Assembly (NCBI GenBank): GCA_019925105.1
Contig: JAHGAU010000030.1
Coordinates: 771,140-835,139, forward strand
Direction of reading: 5' to 3'
DNA from: Niebla homalea
Taxonomy: Eukaryota; Ascomycota; Lecanoromycetes; Lecanorales; Ramalinaceae
DNA length: 64,000 nt
Shown: positions 23,004 through 34,521 of the stretch, in pieces
Position numbering within the stretch: position 1 is the first letter of the stretch
Layout: each line of letters starts with the position of its first letter
Notes under the pieces: model-generated
Databases searched by the model: none
Told to the model about the DNA's origin: nothing
The model's input: only the letters and a program-made list of their open reading frames with translations
Program-made: the position numbers and the translations under genes

Positions 23004-25143
23004 TTTGGAGCTACAGTGGTTACGCAGCCAGGCATCTCTAGTGTCATCGCAACACCCAATTGCTCACCATGAAAACCTTAGCGCAGAAGAGACCGACAAC
23101 ATAGCCGAACCCCCCGAGATAATCCGCCAATCGCAAGAGCGAACCAATTCGTCTTTCCGCACCAGCTTTCTCGAAAGTGCCTGGACTTTGGAGATTTTTG
23201 CATGGGTCTTGGGCGCCATTACCCTTGTAATCTTGATCAGCGTCCTCGCGATTTTCCACAAAAAACCACTGAGCCAATGGCGGTCGACTGTTAGTCCTAA
23301 TACGCTGGTTAACGTTCTAACGACGATCGCATCAACTGCTCTGATCTTTCCAGTGGCGTCTTCTATCGCCCAATTAAGATGGATATGGCTACAAAAGAAA
23401 GAACGGCCGTTGGCGAGCCTCGACGACTTTAGCACAGGGCCCATCGATATATTCATTATGGTCTTTAGACACCCTACTATGTTGGTAAAATTGCCAATTC
23501 GCCCATCTGAACCTTCTCATTTCGAATAGGTTGCTTGCTTATCTCGGATTCATTATTGTCATCTTCATTCTACTTTTCGGTCCAATTACACAGGAGACCA
23601 TATCTTTACCGGTCAAACAACGTCCATTGGGCGATAACACAGGCTCGGTCCTTACAAGCATAACATATCTTATCGCCAACCCACCCATCAGAGTCACTGG
23701 TAAGTACTTGACACCTGCGACGCCCCGAATAGCAATCTTATTACAGTGCACCAATTTATTTCTTGAGGATTAGCTGGCTAATTGCCCTTAGTCTCTGATG
23801 GCGAGCAAACCAGAGTCGGCGCAGGAAGTTACAGTAACCCATCAGTCGCCCGTGTCATGGGATCGGCCATCGATCAGGCTATTGTCCAATTGCCCGCTGA
23901 TCCGTCAGACGTAAGCGCCAGTTGTCAAAGTAGTAACTGCACTTTCGCGCTGTTTCCGACCATGGGAATTTGCTCCAGAGTCGACGATGTTACTCCCGAT
24001 ATTGTCAACAAGTGTCCGCCAGGAAATAAAGGTGGCTCGCCAGGTTGCAGCTACACTGTCATAGAACTGAAGGATCACCCTCCTTGGCGGCAAGAGAATT
24101 TAACTACAGGTGGTAAAGTACGTGGTATTTCACAACCTGAGGGCACGCTGTGGGTTGGTTCCAGTGACATCTTCAAAGATTCAGACTCTGATCAATACAC
24201 TTTTCCAAACCCCAATACTCTCAGCGAATTCTACGCCGTCTACGTCTTAGATCCCACGGTCTTCTCTAATGATTCCGATGTCAACTTCTCAGACTCCGTC
24301 ACTGCATTAAGAGGAGGCTTGGACCTTTGTATCTATCAGTATAGCACTACTGTCATCAACGGCACGACAGTGACTGTACAAAAGGCTCAATTAACCGATT
24401 CAAACACGAAATGGGAAACACGAAATGGGAAACAACAATGGAAACTATTAACAAAACTGAATACAACGTTACATCATTTACAATTGATGGTATAGAATAC
24501 TGGATGGACGAGACCAGCATACAAGCATTTAATCATTACCTCGGTCTGGAAATCTTTCGAGGGTTAAGCTCGTACGGTATAGAGGTTGAGAACGTCGGCA
24601 GCGAGACGGCAGCGAACGATGCTGCTAACACTTTCGGAGGCTTACTTGTCAACAAAACAAAGTCCGAAGGCATGGACGGACTGAAGAAGATGCTAGACAA
24701 TATGACTTTAAGCATGACCAACGCGTGATTTTGCCCACTCTCTCTTCCCCCTTTAAACCATCAAATAATGAGACTGACAATTGCACCATTTTAGCCTCCG
24801 TACAACCTCCGACCAACGCTCCACAACCCCTGGCATCGCCCGAATTCCCGAAGTCCACATCGCCGTGGAGTTCCGCTGGCTGGCCGTACCCATTGCAAGC
24901 GTCATCTTATCCATCATCCTTCTCGCCGCAGTCATTGTTGAGACTGCCCGGACTGGTACTCCTACATGGAGAATGTCCTTCATTGCGGCGTTACTGTCCC
25001 TGGATAGCAGGTCGATACACGCGATTACTTCGATCGACTACGGCAGAGGAGTCGATGAACGGGCGAGAGGGTTGACGGCGAGTTTAAAGCGGGGAAATGA
25101 GGAGGAAGGGGATAAAGGGTGGGTTTTGAGAGTGGCTAATTGA
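23004..25143 (+). pseudogene. DUF3176-family membrane protein gene, disrupted (main part, 4 exons)
   Basis: Exons as inferred: 8547-8560 joined to 23004-23480, then 23530-23699, 23792-24724 and 24795-25143. Introns: 23481-23529 (GTTGGT..TAG, phase 2), 23700-23791 (GTAAGT..TAG, phase 1) and 24725-24794 (GTGATT, branch CTGAC, TTAG, phase 2). The product matches fungal DUF3176 (Pfam PF11374): a first membrane helix (IFAWVLGAITLVILISVLAIF), PNTLVNVLTTIASTALIFPV then QLRWIWL, a second helix after intron 1, an extracellular Cys-rich part (CQSSNCTFALFPTMGICSRV) with many N-x-S/T sites, and a last helix (WLAVPIASVILSIILL) before a cytosolic tail. Two lesions are visible: the 14.4 kb retrotransposon nest after codon 4, and a 14 bp tandem duplication at 24402-24429 that shifts the frame. 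Without both the model closes exactly at 642 codons plus stop. No biochemical role is established for the family. Confidence 0.85.
24402..24429 (+). repeat. 14 bp tandem duplication causing a frameshift
   Basis: The unit around ACACGAAATGGGAA is present twice, head to tail, inside exon 3 of the DUF3176 gene. Because 14 is not a multiple of three, the frame stops shortly after. Deleting one copy joins LTDSNTKWET to TMETINKTEYNV in a continuous frame to the next donor site. Confidence 0.88.
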
Positions 25144-26576
25144 ATCGTAATGGGTCGAGGGCGTTTATTTAGAGTAATTTGCAGGGTGAATTCTGAATAT
25201 CCCATATTCCACTGCTTCTTTCGCGAATCTTCTCTCGATTCATAGATTCGACGGAGTATAAACCTGATAACGTAATCCATTTTTTTCGCCACCTTAGAAA
25301 TAGGCATGTTAACCGCGCCGCTGGCAGAAGACACTATTATATTGTATAACGTACGTGACACCTTCATTTACAGTTTCCTGCCTATTCCTCCAGCCTCCCA
25401 GCAATGTAACCGCGAGATACGAAGCCTCCTCCCAAGATTGCACCAAGTATTACCCAACCGGTCTCCCTCGGTGAGGAACCAGCAGCCAGCAGCGGCGGCG
25501 TCTTCTTCCTCTCCCTGAGTACCTCTCCCTGCAAGATATACCTCAAAGTCCTCCTCGTCTGAGAGGCACGGGGGATGTGAAATGGTGGCGTCTGATGCGA
25601 CCCCTCCCCGCGACGGCTCTTCGCCCGCCGCCGGCTGGATCCTTGTCCTCGTCTCGTACCACAACTCTGGGACTGCATACAACAACGATATGATGGCCTA
25701 TCTTGAACAAAGAAGGCTCAAAGAGGTCGTCAAGGAAAACCGCATCAATGTGCTCTGTGAAGCTGTCAAAAGCCACTTCTCAGCTCAATAATACGAGTGC
25801 GAGCGGGATTCACGCAGCCCTGCAGCATGTGCATCACCCATCGCCTATTCTGTTAGCAATTTCCTGTACCTTAGGCATATACTCTTTATCTGTAATCATA
25901 TCGTATTGAAGCCGGAACTCCTTATACTCCCTGAATCGCTTCAGCATCTCGCGCATGTTATGGGCGTTTTCCCCGAGCGACTGCAAGAGGCTTTTGCTCC
26001 CGGACCATGAAGTATTTAAAGAAGAGTAGAAGTTAGAACTTACTTACCTACTTCTCTGACCAAGCGTTATATCGAAGTCCCTTGGCTGGAGCGTAGGCTC
26101 CATTCCAACGCACCTTTTTGCGCCGGACATTCCTCTTAAGTATGAGACAGTAAAGCAGTATAGGGCCTTTAACAGTGGCTGAGCTGTTGTTGCCGGTCCC
26201 GTACGCGACGCCAAAGACGTACGTATGGCACACTGGGTCGATGAAATTGCTTTTTCCATCTATAGATGGACCATCGTTTGATTGGGTAACAAGGGACCTT
26301 ACTGCTGGGTCGTTGGCGGAAGAGTTCGCAAAAGAAAATTGAAGCCTTGCATGCAAATCGATCTTCCTTGCGGAGTGCCGCATACACTGTGCAGTGCCAT
26401 AAAGGGGCGACGTGATTCTCATCATTCATACATATCTTCAATCATCTACGGCCTCAATCGAGTGCTGAACCTTGTGCCGTCTCTGGGAAATCACAAGTAT
26501 ACTTGAAAGGGTTCTCGGTAGCGTTGGACTTTGAGGTTGAGATTGTTACGGAGGTGGTTGCAGGGCCGTGCGCAAT
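25144..26576. other. Host DNA with possible gene relics, no intact gene
   Basis: GC-normal. Overlapping open frames of 70-125 codons occur on both strands. The most protein-like are a minus-strand frame at 26048-26425 (segments SANDPAVRSLV and PVCHTYVFGVAYGTG with N-x-S sites) and a plus-strand frame at 25582-25791 (NNDMMAYLEQRRLKEVV). Neither has a recognisable domain, a clear start or splice sites. They may be decayed fragments. I do not call a gene. Confidence 0.4.
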
Positions 26577-26891
26577 TAGCGTGTTCAAAATCGATGTCGT
26601 TTCCTTAGCATTGCGACTCCACCCCGACCCCGCTGCGTACACCAAAATTTTAAGCCCTTTGGTACTTAAATATTACCCAGAAACCCCCCTTAAAATTCAA
26701 CATTCTGAATTTTGGTTTTCATTAAACAAATTGTATACATAAATTAAAGAATAAGATCTAAAGATAAAGACTATGTCTTCTAAAAAAAAATAAAAAATGT
26801 ATTCATAAAGTTATTATGATATCTGTGTAAGAAATTTGGGGGGGGGTGGAGTCGAATTGCCAAGGAAACGACATCGATTTTGAACACGCTA
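26577..26891. mobile_element. Small non-autonomous TIR element (MITE-like) with TA duplication
   Basis: About 48 bp at 26579-26626 recur inverted at 26842-26889, starting GCGTGTTCAAAATCGATGTC and ending near GACTCCACCCC, with few differences. TA lies outside both ends (26577-26578 and 26890-26891). The interior of about 215 bp is AT-rich and non-coding. Size, TIRs and TA fit a MITE of Tc1/mariner origin. The TIR differs from that of the 5946-7791 element, so it belongs to another family. Confidence 0.7.
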
Positions 26892-27201
26892 AAAGGTGGC
26901 CTGGTGGGGCGCGAGGAGGTAGCGGCGTTCTGAAGGTTCGAGGCAATGCACCATCTTGAGGTTATTAACTGAAGATTATCCATAGTTGGCCTCTTTCTCA
27001 GGACCCCTGGCCTCGCTATCGCCACCGCCATGAAGCTATACCCAGAGTTGATAAGATCGCCATCATCGTCATCGCCAAGAAGTTTGGATAAATGTAAATG
27101 CTCTCCGAGCGCATTAAGAAGCACCAAGCAGCTCTCCATCGTTCCTCATCAAAACCGAGGAGATCTCTGATTACCCAACAAGCCTTCGCCTTTGTATTCA
27201 A
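26892..27201 (-). pseudogene. Possible decayed minus-strand gene fragment
   Basis: Two overlapping minus-strand frames look like one protein split by a frameshift near 27130-27140. The first holds CWVIRDLLGFDEER and the second CLVLLNALGEHLHLSKLLGD followed by an AIARPGVLRKRP segment. The second then runs into the TIR element, which supplies an unrelated end. I do not recognise the family. It lies head to head with the HET gene, 30 bp from its start codon, so it could also be fortuitous. Confidence 0.3.
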
Positions 27202-27230
27202 TTAATCAAGTAGATCAACGACTTAAAAGA

Positions 27231-30216
27231 ATGCCAACTTTCCGCGCAGAAGACGTCCTTAAGCAAAGCCCAAACCTGTCAAGGCTAAACTTAATGTACG
27301 ATTGGGCGATAGAGCCTTACGACTGCGTTCCCTTTATCCTTCGTCCTCCTCCGACAAGACCTGAAACCGAGCGGAGATCCATCTGTGTAGACTCCATACT
27401 TTGCGAGACATGTCAAGTCTCTCTACAGTATATTGCTTACATCCTTGAGCGGTATAACCAGGACGAGGATGACCAACATAAGTTGCTTGAAGCTTCTGCT
27501 ATCACCCATCATCGTAACTTAAACTCGTTGCTACTATCAATGCAAGTAGACTGTCATATCTGCAACTGGCTGGTCAGGAATTTTGGGCTTCCCAGTACAG
27601 ATGAGACCGACGGAGAAGGCGAAGCAAGGGATGTAATCTTCGCAAACACTCAGATTGAACTCTCTTGGGACCCAGAATTCGCTGCTGACAAGAAGGAAGA
27701 CGAGTTTGGACAGCCCAGGTTATATTTCGCTGAAATTCGATACAAGGCAAGAGAGAATAAGTGCAAATTATCGATCCGTTATGAGATTGTAGATCTGGCC
27801 TTCCTTGAAATCAGCTAATCTCTTTGTCGAAGAACCCCCCGACGTCCTCCGACTGCGCTGACAACGATCGACAAAGTCGGGTATTGTACCGTACTCCAAG
27901 CCATTGTAAGCGTGATACTGACGGGGAGGCTGAGAATGGGCAAGAGCGGGAATCTGTTCCGCCAGAGTCTGGGAGCCATAATGAAGATTTTAGTGATCGC
28001 TCTGATGGAGAGTCTAAGGCCTCACATGAGGACCTCTTGCACAGGGCTGGTATGTCGGGCCATCATAGCCAAAATGACGAGTAAAGCTGGAGTTAAACTT
28101 CCTCTGTCTCGCTTCGGTCAGGAAGCCAAGAGTCAAACCCCAATAATCACTCTGATCGCGACTTACGAGCATTGGGAAAGGACTCAGTTGACGGAGATCG
28201 TGGGTCCGAGCATGATAGCGGCGAGGACGATCATAGTTGGTATTAATCATTATGGGAAGAATCAGATTACAGTGCTTTCTGGAAGTGCGGATTCACGGGC
28301 TCCTCCGACTCACAAAAAATGGCGGTTACTTGGCTGTTTCGATATTAAGAAAATGAGGATAGAATACGTAATGCCTACAACGAGTCTGACGACACCTAAT
28401 TGCCAACGAGGCTAATAGATGTAACGCATGCACTCAAATGTAATCGAGTGCGGCTTGTAGCGCCCTCGAAGACTAAAACGGCCTTCGAGACGGATAGATC
28501 TTACATTACGCTGAGTCACTGCTGGGAAACTTGGGGTCCGAAGAGAATCCCCGTCTTACGCACTGAGAACGAAGACGAGAGACATGATATCGGCATCGAT
28601 CTGGAGGAGCTTCCAAAAACCTTTTGCGATGCAATCCGCGTAGCCGCATGGTTTCAAGGTATCAACACCGTTTCGTTCAACGTCCTATAGTTCGTCAACT
28701 GACTGCTTGGACAGTGAGATGGCTGTGGATCGATTCTCTTTGCATTATCCAGAATAGCGCCGAGGACTGGAAGTTCGAGGCCTCGCGCATGCATATGGTC
28801 TATAAGCGAGGATTATTGAACATTGCGGCAGACTCAGCTGCTGATGCGAGAGCTGGGCTTTTCGGTCGTCGAGACCCTCTGATCATCAAGCCACTAAAGT
28901 GGGAAGTACCGCAGATGGAGAAAACGTTCTACCTTACCCTCGACGATCGGACCAGCTTTCAATGGCTGGATATACATCTATTATCGAGTAGAGCTTGGGT
29001 ATTCCAGGAAAGACAGCTCTCGCGCAGAATACTATATTTCACAGAGACCGAGCTGTTCTAGGAATGCTACGGAGAGGGGCGTTCTATTGCGAGTGAAACA
29101 TTTCCGCACGGTGCTCCATTCGACATAGTTTCATGGAACAGTTAACCCAAAATATAGTCTGCTGGACTTTTAAGGAAGTCGAGAGCATCTCTCGATCAGC
29201 TACTCGAACTTTGGAGCTCCGTTTGCGAAATGTACAGTAAAAAGCTACTGACTAAGCAGGAAGATAAACTTGTCGCCCTCGCTGGCTTGTCACAAGAATT
29301 TCAGATGTACCTCACTGATGACTCATATGTTGCCGGTCTATGGCGGTCTACTTTACCCGAAAGCTTCCTATGGGAGCTACGTAGAGCAGGAAGACGTGTC
29401 CAAAGTCAATTGCCATCATGGTTATGGGCTTCCACCGAAGGTCTGGTTGAGATGAGTGATAAATCTTCATCCCGCTCGCCGACGAATACCGCATGCCGAG
29501 TTCTTGATATACAACAGAGCTTACCAACAGCTCCGGGCTTGAACAGCAATACACGCCTCCAGCTTACCATCTCTGGCTTTTTGCGGCGTGTGAAAATAGT
29601 GCGAGGTTTTGGTGATCTCCTCACTACCTGGCCACCAGCCCATAGACAGTTCCAAGAGATGTCCAAAGAGGAGCTTATTATCTTTGACGGAGACCATGAA
29701 CTGCCATACAATGGCAGATTTTCTTGTTGGATGAATACCAGAGACGCCTACCTCGAGCATATCGAAGTACACCACCTGTTTATTAAGGTCTCTAAAGACT
29801 CAATCCGAGGATTGCTGCTCCAGCAAACAGGGCAGCCAGATCAATTTATGCGAGTCGGGATTCGAAAGACGACGGAGAGAAGAATTACCTTGATCTATGA
29901 GACTCAAGATCATAACGCCACGGACTCCGAACTCGCTAGAGCGCATTCAGAGTGCGAGAACCAGGACGAATATTCCACTGGACCATCAGAAGTCTCAAGT
30001 GAAAGTGGCAGTGCAGACGCCGATGCCCAAGTTCTAAATGAACGAGAATCTGTAGGAGGGGCTTCGGAAAACGCAGAGCTCCATTGGGAGTCTGATAGAG
30101 ACGGTGTATCGCAGAATGATGGCGATATTACGCAACTCTTATACGATTACGCTGGCAAGGTTCCCCCCGGACATCCGTTCGAGAGACTAACGCCTCAAGT
30201 CATTAAACTTATATAA
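27231..30216 (+). pseudogene. HET-domain protein gene inactivated by RIP-type stop codons
   Basis: Model: exon 1 27231-28658, intron 28659-28714 (GTATCA, branch CTGAC, ACAG, phase 1), exon 2 28715-30216, about 976 codons. The N-terminus has two Cys pairs (CETC, CHIC), followed by an acidic Ser-rich linker. The heterokaryon-incompatibility domain (Pfam PF06985) is clear: YITLSHCWE near 28503, LPKTFCDAIRVA, and after the intron RWLWIDSLCIIQ, EDW, VYKRGLLNIAAD. Downstream come SSRAWVFQERQLSRRILYF and LLTKQEDKLVALAGL, as in the family. The frame has stops at 27816, 28082, 28094, 28244, 28346, 28397, 29059, 29143 and 29155. Each becomes CAA, CAG or TGG by one transition in CpA/TpG context. A frame change near the C run 27835-27840 fits loss of one C, and adding it makes the length a multiple of three. 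HET proteins act in non-self recognition cell death; this copy cannot be full length. Confidence 0.85.
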
Positions 30217-31217
30217 GGTCTCTCATGTCTATACTGCGTATAAATGATACAGCCATCTTCTGACAGCCCTGGATAGGTAACGGTGTTTGAGAGTTGTCCA
30301 GGGCCTTTCGTACCTTCCTCCGCACACACGGAGACTGATAGGTAAGCTGCCTTGTGACGAGATGTCCAGTGTCTTGCGGACAGCATTTTCGTTGCGAGCT
30401 TGAAATGGGATCGGCTCCTAAGTAGGTTGAAATACATTGCGTGTCTGTCCTGTCCACCGTTGCCCAATCACTTAGCGAAATTCACTTGTATATTCAGATA
30501 GGACAGAGAAGCCGTCTTGCTCGGGATAAGGCTGCGTTATGATAGCGCTACACTGTATGTGCTGTCGTTACATCGGAAATACCTACACTTCGAGAGTTCA
30601 GCGTATACCGTCAGCGGCATCTTGAAAACTCTGCAAGGTTTCATCTGGCGGCCAAGTTGGATGGTCCCAATCATAGAAGGCAAACTGTCATTCGTACAGA
30701 CGGTACTGCCGCTGCTGGCCGCATGCTGGGCATCCTGCACGTCCGCGCATTCTCGCCCAACACTCTGAGTGTCACCATCCGCAGCGTCATGGGGTATTTT
30801 CGCGTGGTAGCAATGGAAGCATTTGGGTATCAAGCGTCTCTCTAGGTGCGGGGAGGCCTTGCTCAGCCCTCAGGTTCTCCATCCATATCACAGTGTTTTT
30901 GGGCCTGTTGCGCTAGGGGCGTGCGGGCATCGGGCCTCGCATGATAGTAAAGGGCGTAGTGAAGCTTCTGGTGGAGAATTTCGTAAAGGGTTTGCAGAGG
31001 CTTGATGGGGAAGGGGTGAAAAAAGATAGTGAGCTGCGGCAGAATCGCGGAACATTGCCCATGAATGAGCAAAAGGGCTCGGTCCCACCACCCCACTGGT
31101 GACCCTATCGAGCCAATCACGTCGCAATCCCAAAAAACGGCCATACAAATCACAAGTTTGGTCAGGTCATCACCAACCATCACTCGATTGTATCTGAGAT
31201 TTAAGGAATCGATTGCG
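30217..31217. other. Intergenic, upstream of the acid phosphatase gene
   Basis: GC-normal, without a gene I can support. Open frames on both strands are short and mutually overlapping. The last 150 bp before the start codon at 31218 are the likely leader of the phosphatase gene. Confidence 0.4.
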
Positions 31218-32820
31218 ATGGTAATATTCTCAAAGCTTCAATTGTGGTTCCTTGCCTTGATACTGGCAGGCTACTACGTATTGACAGCGTTCTTCGAATT
31301 AACAATCAGCTTCTCCATCGTCTCAATCTCGTCTGGTATTCAGGCTGCAAACATGAATACATCTGTAGATCTAAGCTGGCATGCGCCAATTTCCTCGAGA
31401 ATCAACAGCCTCAGTTCAGCGATCAATGGTACAGGAACCTATGGCTTTGTTTTCAATTCTTCTACACTACCAGAGGAAATTCCACAATGTATTGTGATTT
31501 CCTTCCTATTCAATATTCTGGATTACTTACGTTTACTTAGCAGCATACAATTGGTGCAATATGCCGCATGTCCGGCGCGCCGAATATCCACAGGTGAACT
31601 CTTCGTATATTCTCGAGTACGTTGAGGTAATTCACCGGCACCATAAGCGTACCCCCTACGCCGAAAACGCCTTTCCAGTCGAGGTCTACCCGTGGGACTG
31701 CGACAACGTAGCCCTTTTCCACTACGGCACCCCCCTACCGACCTACGGTGCCAATCATTCTGCCAACACCTACTGGAGCCCGTACACTTCTTCCTCTAAT
31801 CCTCTGGCATCCCAGGGATTTACCGGAACTTGTCAGTTTCCACAGATCACGCGCGGCGGGCTTGAGGACAGCTGGCAGCATGGCCATGATTTATACGGCG
31901 TCTACCACGACCTGCTTGGGTTCCTGCCCGAGAAATACGACCCGGATCTTGTCACTTTCCGTGTCACGAACAATGTTATCACTTCGCAGGTCGCCGGCAT
32001 GGTGACGGCGGGCATGTTTGGCGGCGAAGGGCAACAGAATTTACCGTTGCTTGTTCAGCCTGCTAGCATCGACAGCCTCGAACCCGCATACTCTTGCCCA
32101 GCGGCAAATAACAATTTCTCGGCGTATGGCGTCGGTAGCAGCGACCCGGGCTGGACTTCACATCTGAAAGCTGCCTTTGACCTATACGCAAATCTCGATG
32201 CCGTTTCTGGTGTCTCGACTACGGATTCAGGCTTTCACAAGTCCTTTGACCATTACTTCGACAATCTCTCTGCCCGGCTCTGCCACGCAAAGCCGCTGCC
32301 ATGCAACGCCAGCAACCCATCTCTCTGCGTCACGCAGGCGATGGCTGACGAGGTTTTGCGTTTGGGGCAGTACGAGTACAGCTACCTTTACCGGGACGCC
32401 CGGGCACGCACGCTGGAGTATAGCGCTGGCAGTTACGGCATCTGGGTCGCGGAGTTGGTGCAAAATCTACGAGAAGCGATGCATGCAGTTGACTCGGCGA
32501 GTGCCAGTGACAGGACGAGTAGTGGCATTAGATATCGACATAACATCGCCCACGATGGAAGCGTTAGTCGTCTATTGAGCATCTTGCAGGTCGAAAAGAT
32601 GGTCTGGCCAGGCATGGGCAGTGAGGTGGTGTTCGAGCTGTATATGAAGAAAGTGGACCGGCAATACTATATCAGAGTGCTATGGGGTGGTCAAGTGCTA
32701 AGAAGTAGCAACCCGACACTTGGTGTCTTGGATATGCTTCGGGTCGAGATACTCATTGCGTATTTTGACGGGCTTGTAGGTCAGAGAGCAAAGAATATTC
32801 CTGGGCTATGTAATTTATGA
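31218..32820 (+). CDS. Secreted histidine acid phosphatase (His_Phos_2 family)
   Basis: Model: exons 31218-31277, 31344-31488 and 31544-32820, 493 codons plus stop. Introns are 31278-31343 (GTATTG..TTCAG, phase 0) and 31489-31543 (GTATTG..GCAG; an acceptor three bases earlier also works). The product starts with a hydrophobic signal peptide (LQLWFLALILAG), then INSLSSAINGTGTYGF, YNWCNMPHVRR across the second splice, and the catalytic RHHKRTP at 31636-31656, the family version of RHGxRxP. QITRGGLEDSW, NNVITSQVAGM and SIDSLEP follow, then the proton-donor HD motif (AHDGSVSRLL, His at 32551), and a C-terminus YYIRVLWGGQVL...LDML. Several N-x-S/T sites fit secretion. It hydrolyses phosphomonoesters at acid pH; whether phytate is a substrate is unknown. 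The frame is intact although it lies only about 220 bp from a RIP-mutated block. Confidence 0.85.
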
Positions 32821-33034
32821 GGTTTGAACAAGTCCATGTTCTGTTGTACCTCGCTCAACGCGACGGATCAGGGTCTTTATGCTAGAGAATTCTCAGCGAG
32901 GTTTCCGAGACGAGACAAAAACAGCAAATGTTATCCATTAGTCCGTGACATATTATCGTCGATTCCAAATAAAGTGGCGACCGCGTTAATAATCCATTAA
33001 TATATAGAATTTTCTTATATAAGTATCTATCACG
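32821..33034. other. 3' flank of the phosphatase gene, entry to the AT-rich block
   Basis: GC-normal sequence after the stop codon gives way to AT-rich DNA around 33000. No gene is seen. Confidence 0.4.
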
Positions 33035-34508
33035 GTATGGACCATGGGAGGATTATTTAGCACGGAGCGGGCTTACTTTATTCTGTATTACTTCGCGTAT
33101 ATACTTATATTATATACCTTTATTAAATAATTACTTATAATATAGTTTATATTTATTTACTTTATATACTTTATATATATCCGTAATAAATAATAGTAAT
33201 AATATAAAGTTTAAACGTTCTTATAGCTTTAAGTATAACCTTTAAGTATATAAGATAAAATAATAACGTTATAACTTTTATATAACTGCGTTAACCATAC
33301 TCTTTTAACATTTAAATCGTTAATCCCTTTAAAACGCCTTTTAACTTTATCATTATATTATATTACATAGAAGATAAATAAAGCCATATTATTTACTCAA
33401 AATGAATACCGTAACCTCCTTAAACCCCTTGATAAGAACCTTAGAAAATTAGAAAAAAGAAAAAGTTTTAATAATAAATAAGTTAATTACTATAATAACA
33501 GCGCTTATAAACTAAACAACGGCCCTTAATTTAGAATTCGAAAGGGTTAAAATAGCGAATAAAGAACTTATTAATAAGATTATTACCCTTAAAGTATATT
33601 TATTTTTCCGTAATAGATTTTAATAGGGAAATAATTCTACCTTTTTTAATAAGGAGAATATTAATAATAATGATATAAGTAAGAAATAAAAAGAAAAAGT
33701 AACTATGTTTATATTTCGCTTGAAAAAGACGATTTTTAATTAAAAAATTAAATTACTCTAATAATATTAATATTATTAATAGTTTTATTAAGAGACTTAA
33801 ACCAATTATTTATATTCAATCCATTCATAAGTTCGTAAAAGACTACCTTATCCTTTCCTTTATTAGCGTTAACGAATTAAATAAATTTGATAATTAATAA
33901 ATTTTAAATATAAGCAATAACATTTAAATGAAACTGTTTAAAAAAAAAGAAATAAATCTTTTTTATAACGTAATTAAACTACGGTTCAAAATTCCAGAAC
34001 AGCGAAAAACTCCAGAATAACGAATCCTTAATTAATTGAATCAATCACGGTATATACGTAAAAATGCTGTAAAGTAAAAACCTGTAATTACGTTTATTAA
34101 CTAAATTATAACTTTAATTAAGAGACTTAAATATAACCTAAAGAGTAGATAATGATCAAACTTTGTTAAACTCGATCCCTCATAATAACGAACCTTATTA
34201 TTACCTAGTTCAGCTATAGATTACTTTATATTTTAAGTATAAATTCATTAAATATATGATTTAAAACATATTATACCTATAACAATTCTTTTTATTTAAT
34301 TGATTGATTAATTTATTTATATACAAGTCTAATTTTTATGTCAATTTTGGCGTTCCTTAATATTAATAATTCAGTTACGATCCTTAATATTTTTATTTAT
34401 TTTAAACTTATCTTTTTATTTTGAAAAAAGAAAAGGGAATTATAACCGGTTAACTTAAACCTAGTTTACCTTAAAGTTTAAGCCGATGTAATAAAAAATC
34501 TTTTTTTT
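33035..34508. mobile_element. RIP-degraded repeat of unknown type
   Basis: AT-rich with dense TAA. A GC-normal patch at 33035-33100 resembles the unmutated outer edges of the other transposons here and probably marks an element end. A plus-strand stretch around 33400-33590 is less mutated and reads as a Lys/Glu-rich segment (VTSLNPLIRTLEN, then FERVKIANKELINK); it might be the end of a transposase, but I cannot prove it. The block ends where the LINE target duplication begins at 34509. Confidence 0.4.
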
Positions 34509-34521
34509 ATATTTATTTAAC

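Noticed and set aside
23044..23456. Minus-strand open frames opposite the DUF3176 exon
   Set aside because: Shadows of the plus-strand coding sequence without motifs of their own.
22885..23529. A stand-alone gene starting at ATG 22885
   Set aside because: The first 38 codons are LTR sequence; the native start is at 8547 and the frame continues through an intron at 23481.
8547..25143. The retrotransposon nest as a giant intron of the DUF3176 gene
   Set aside because: The junctions are target duplications, not GT/AG splice sites, and the frame closes only when one AATCC is removed.
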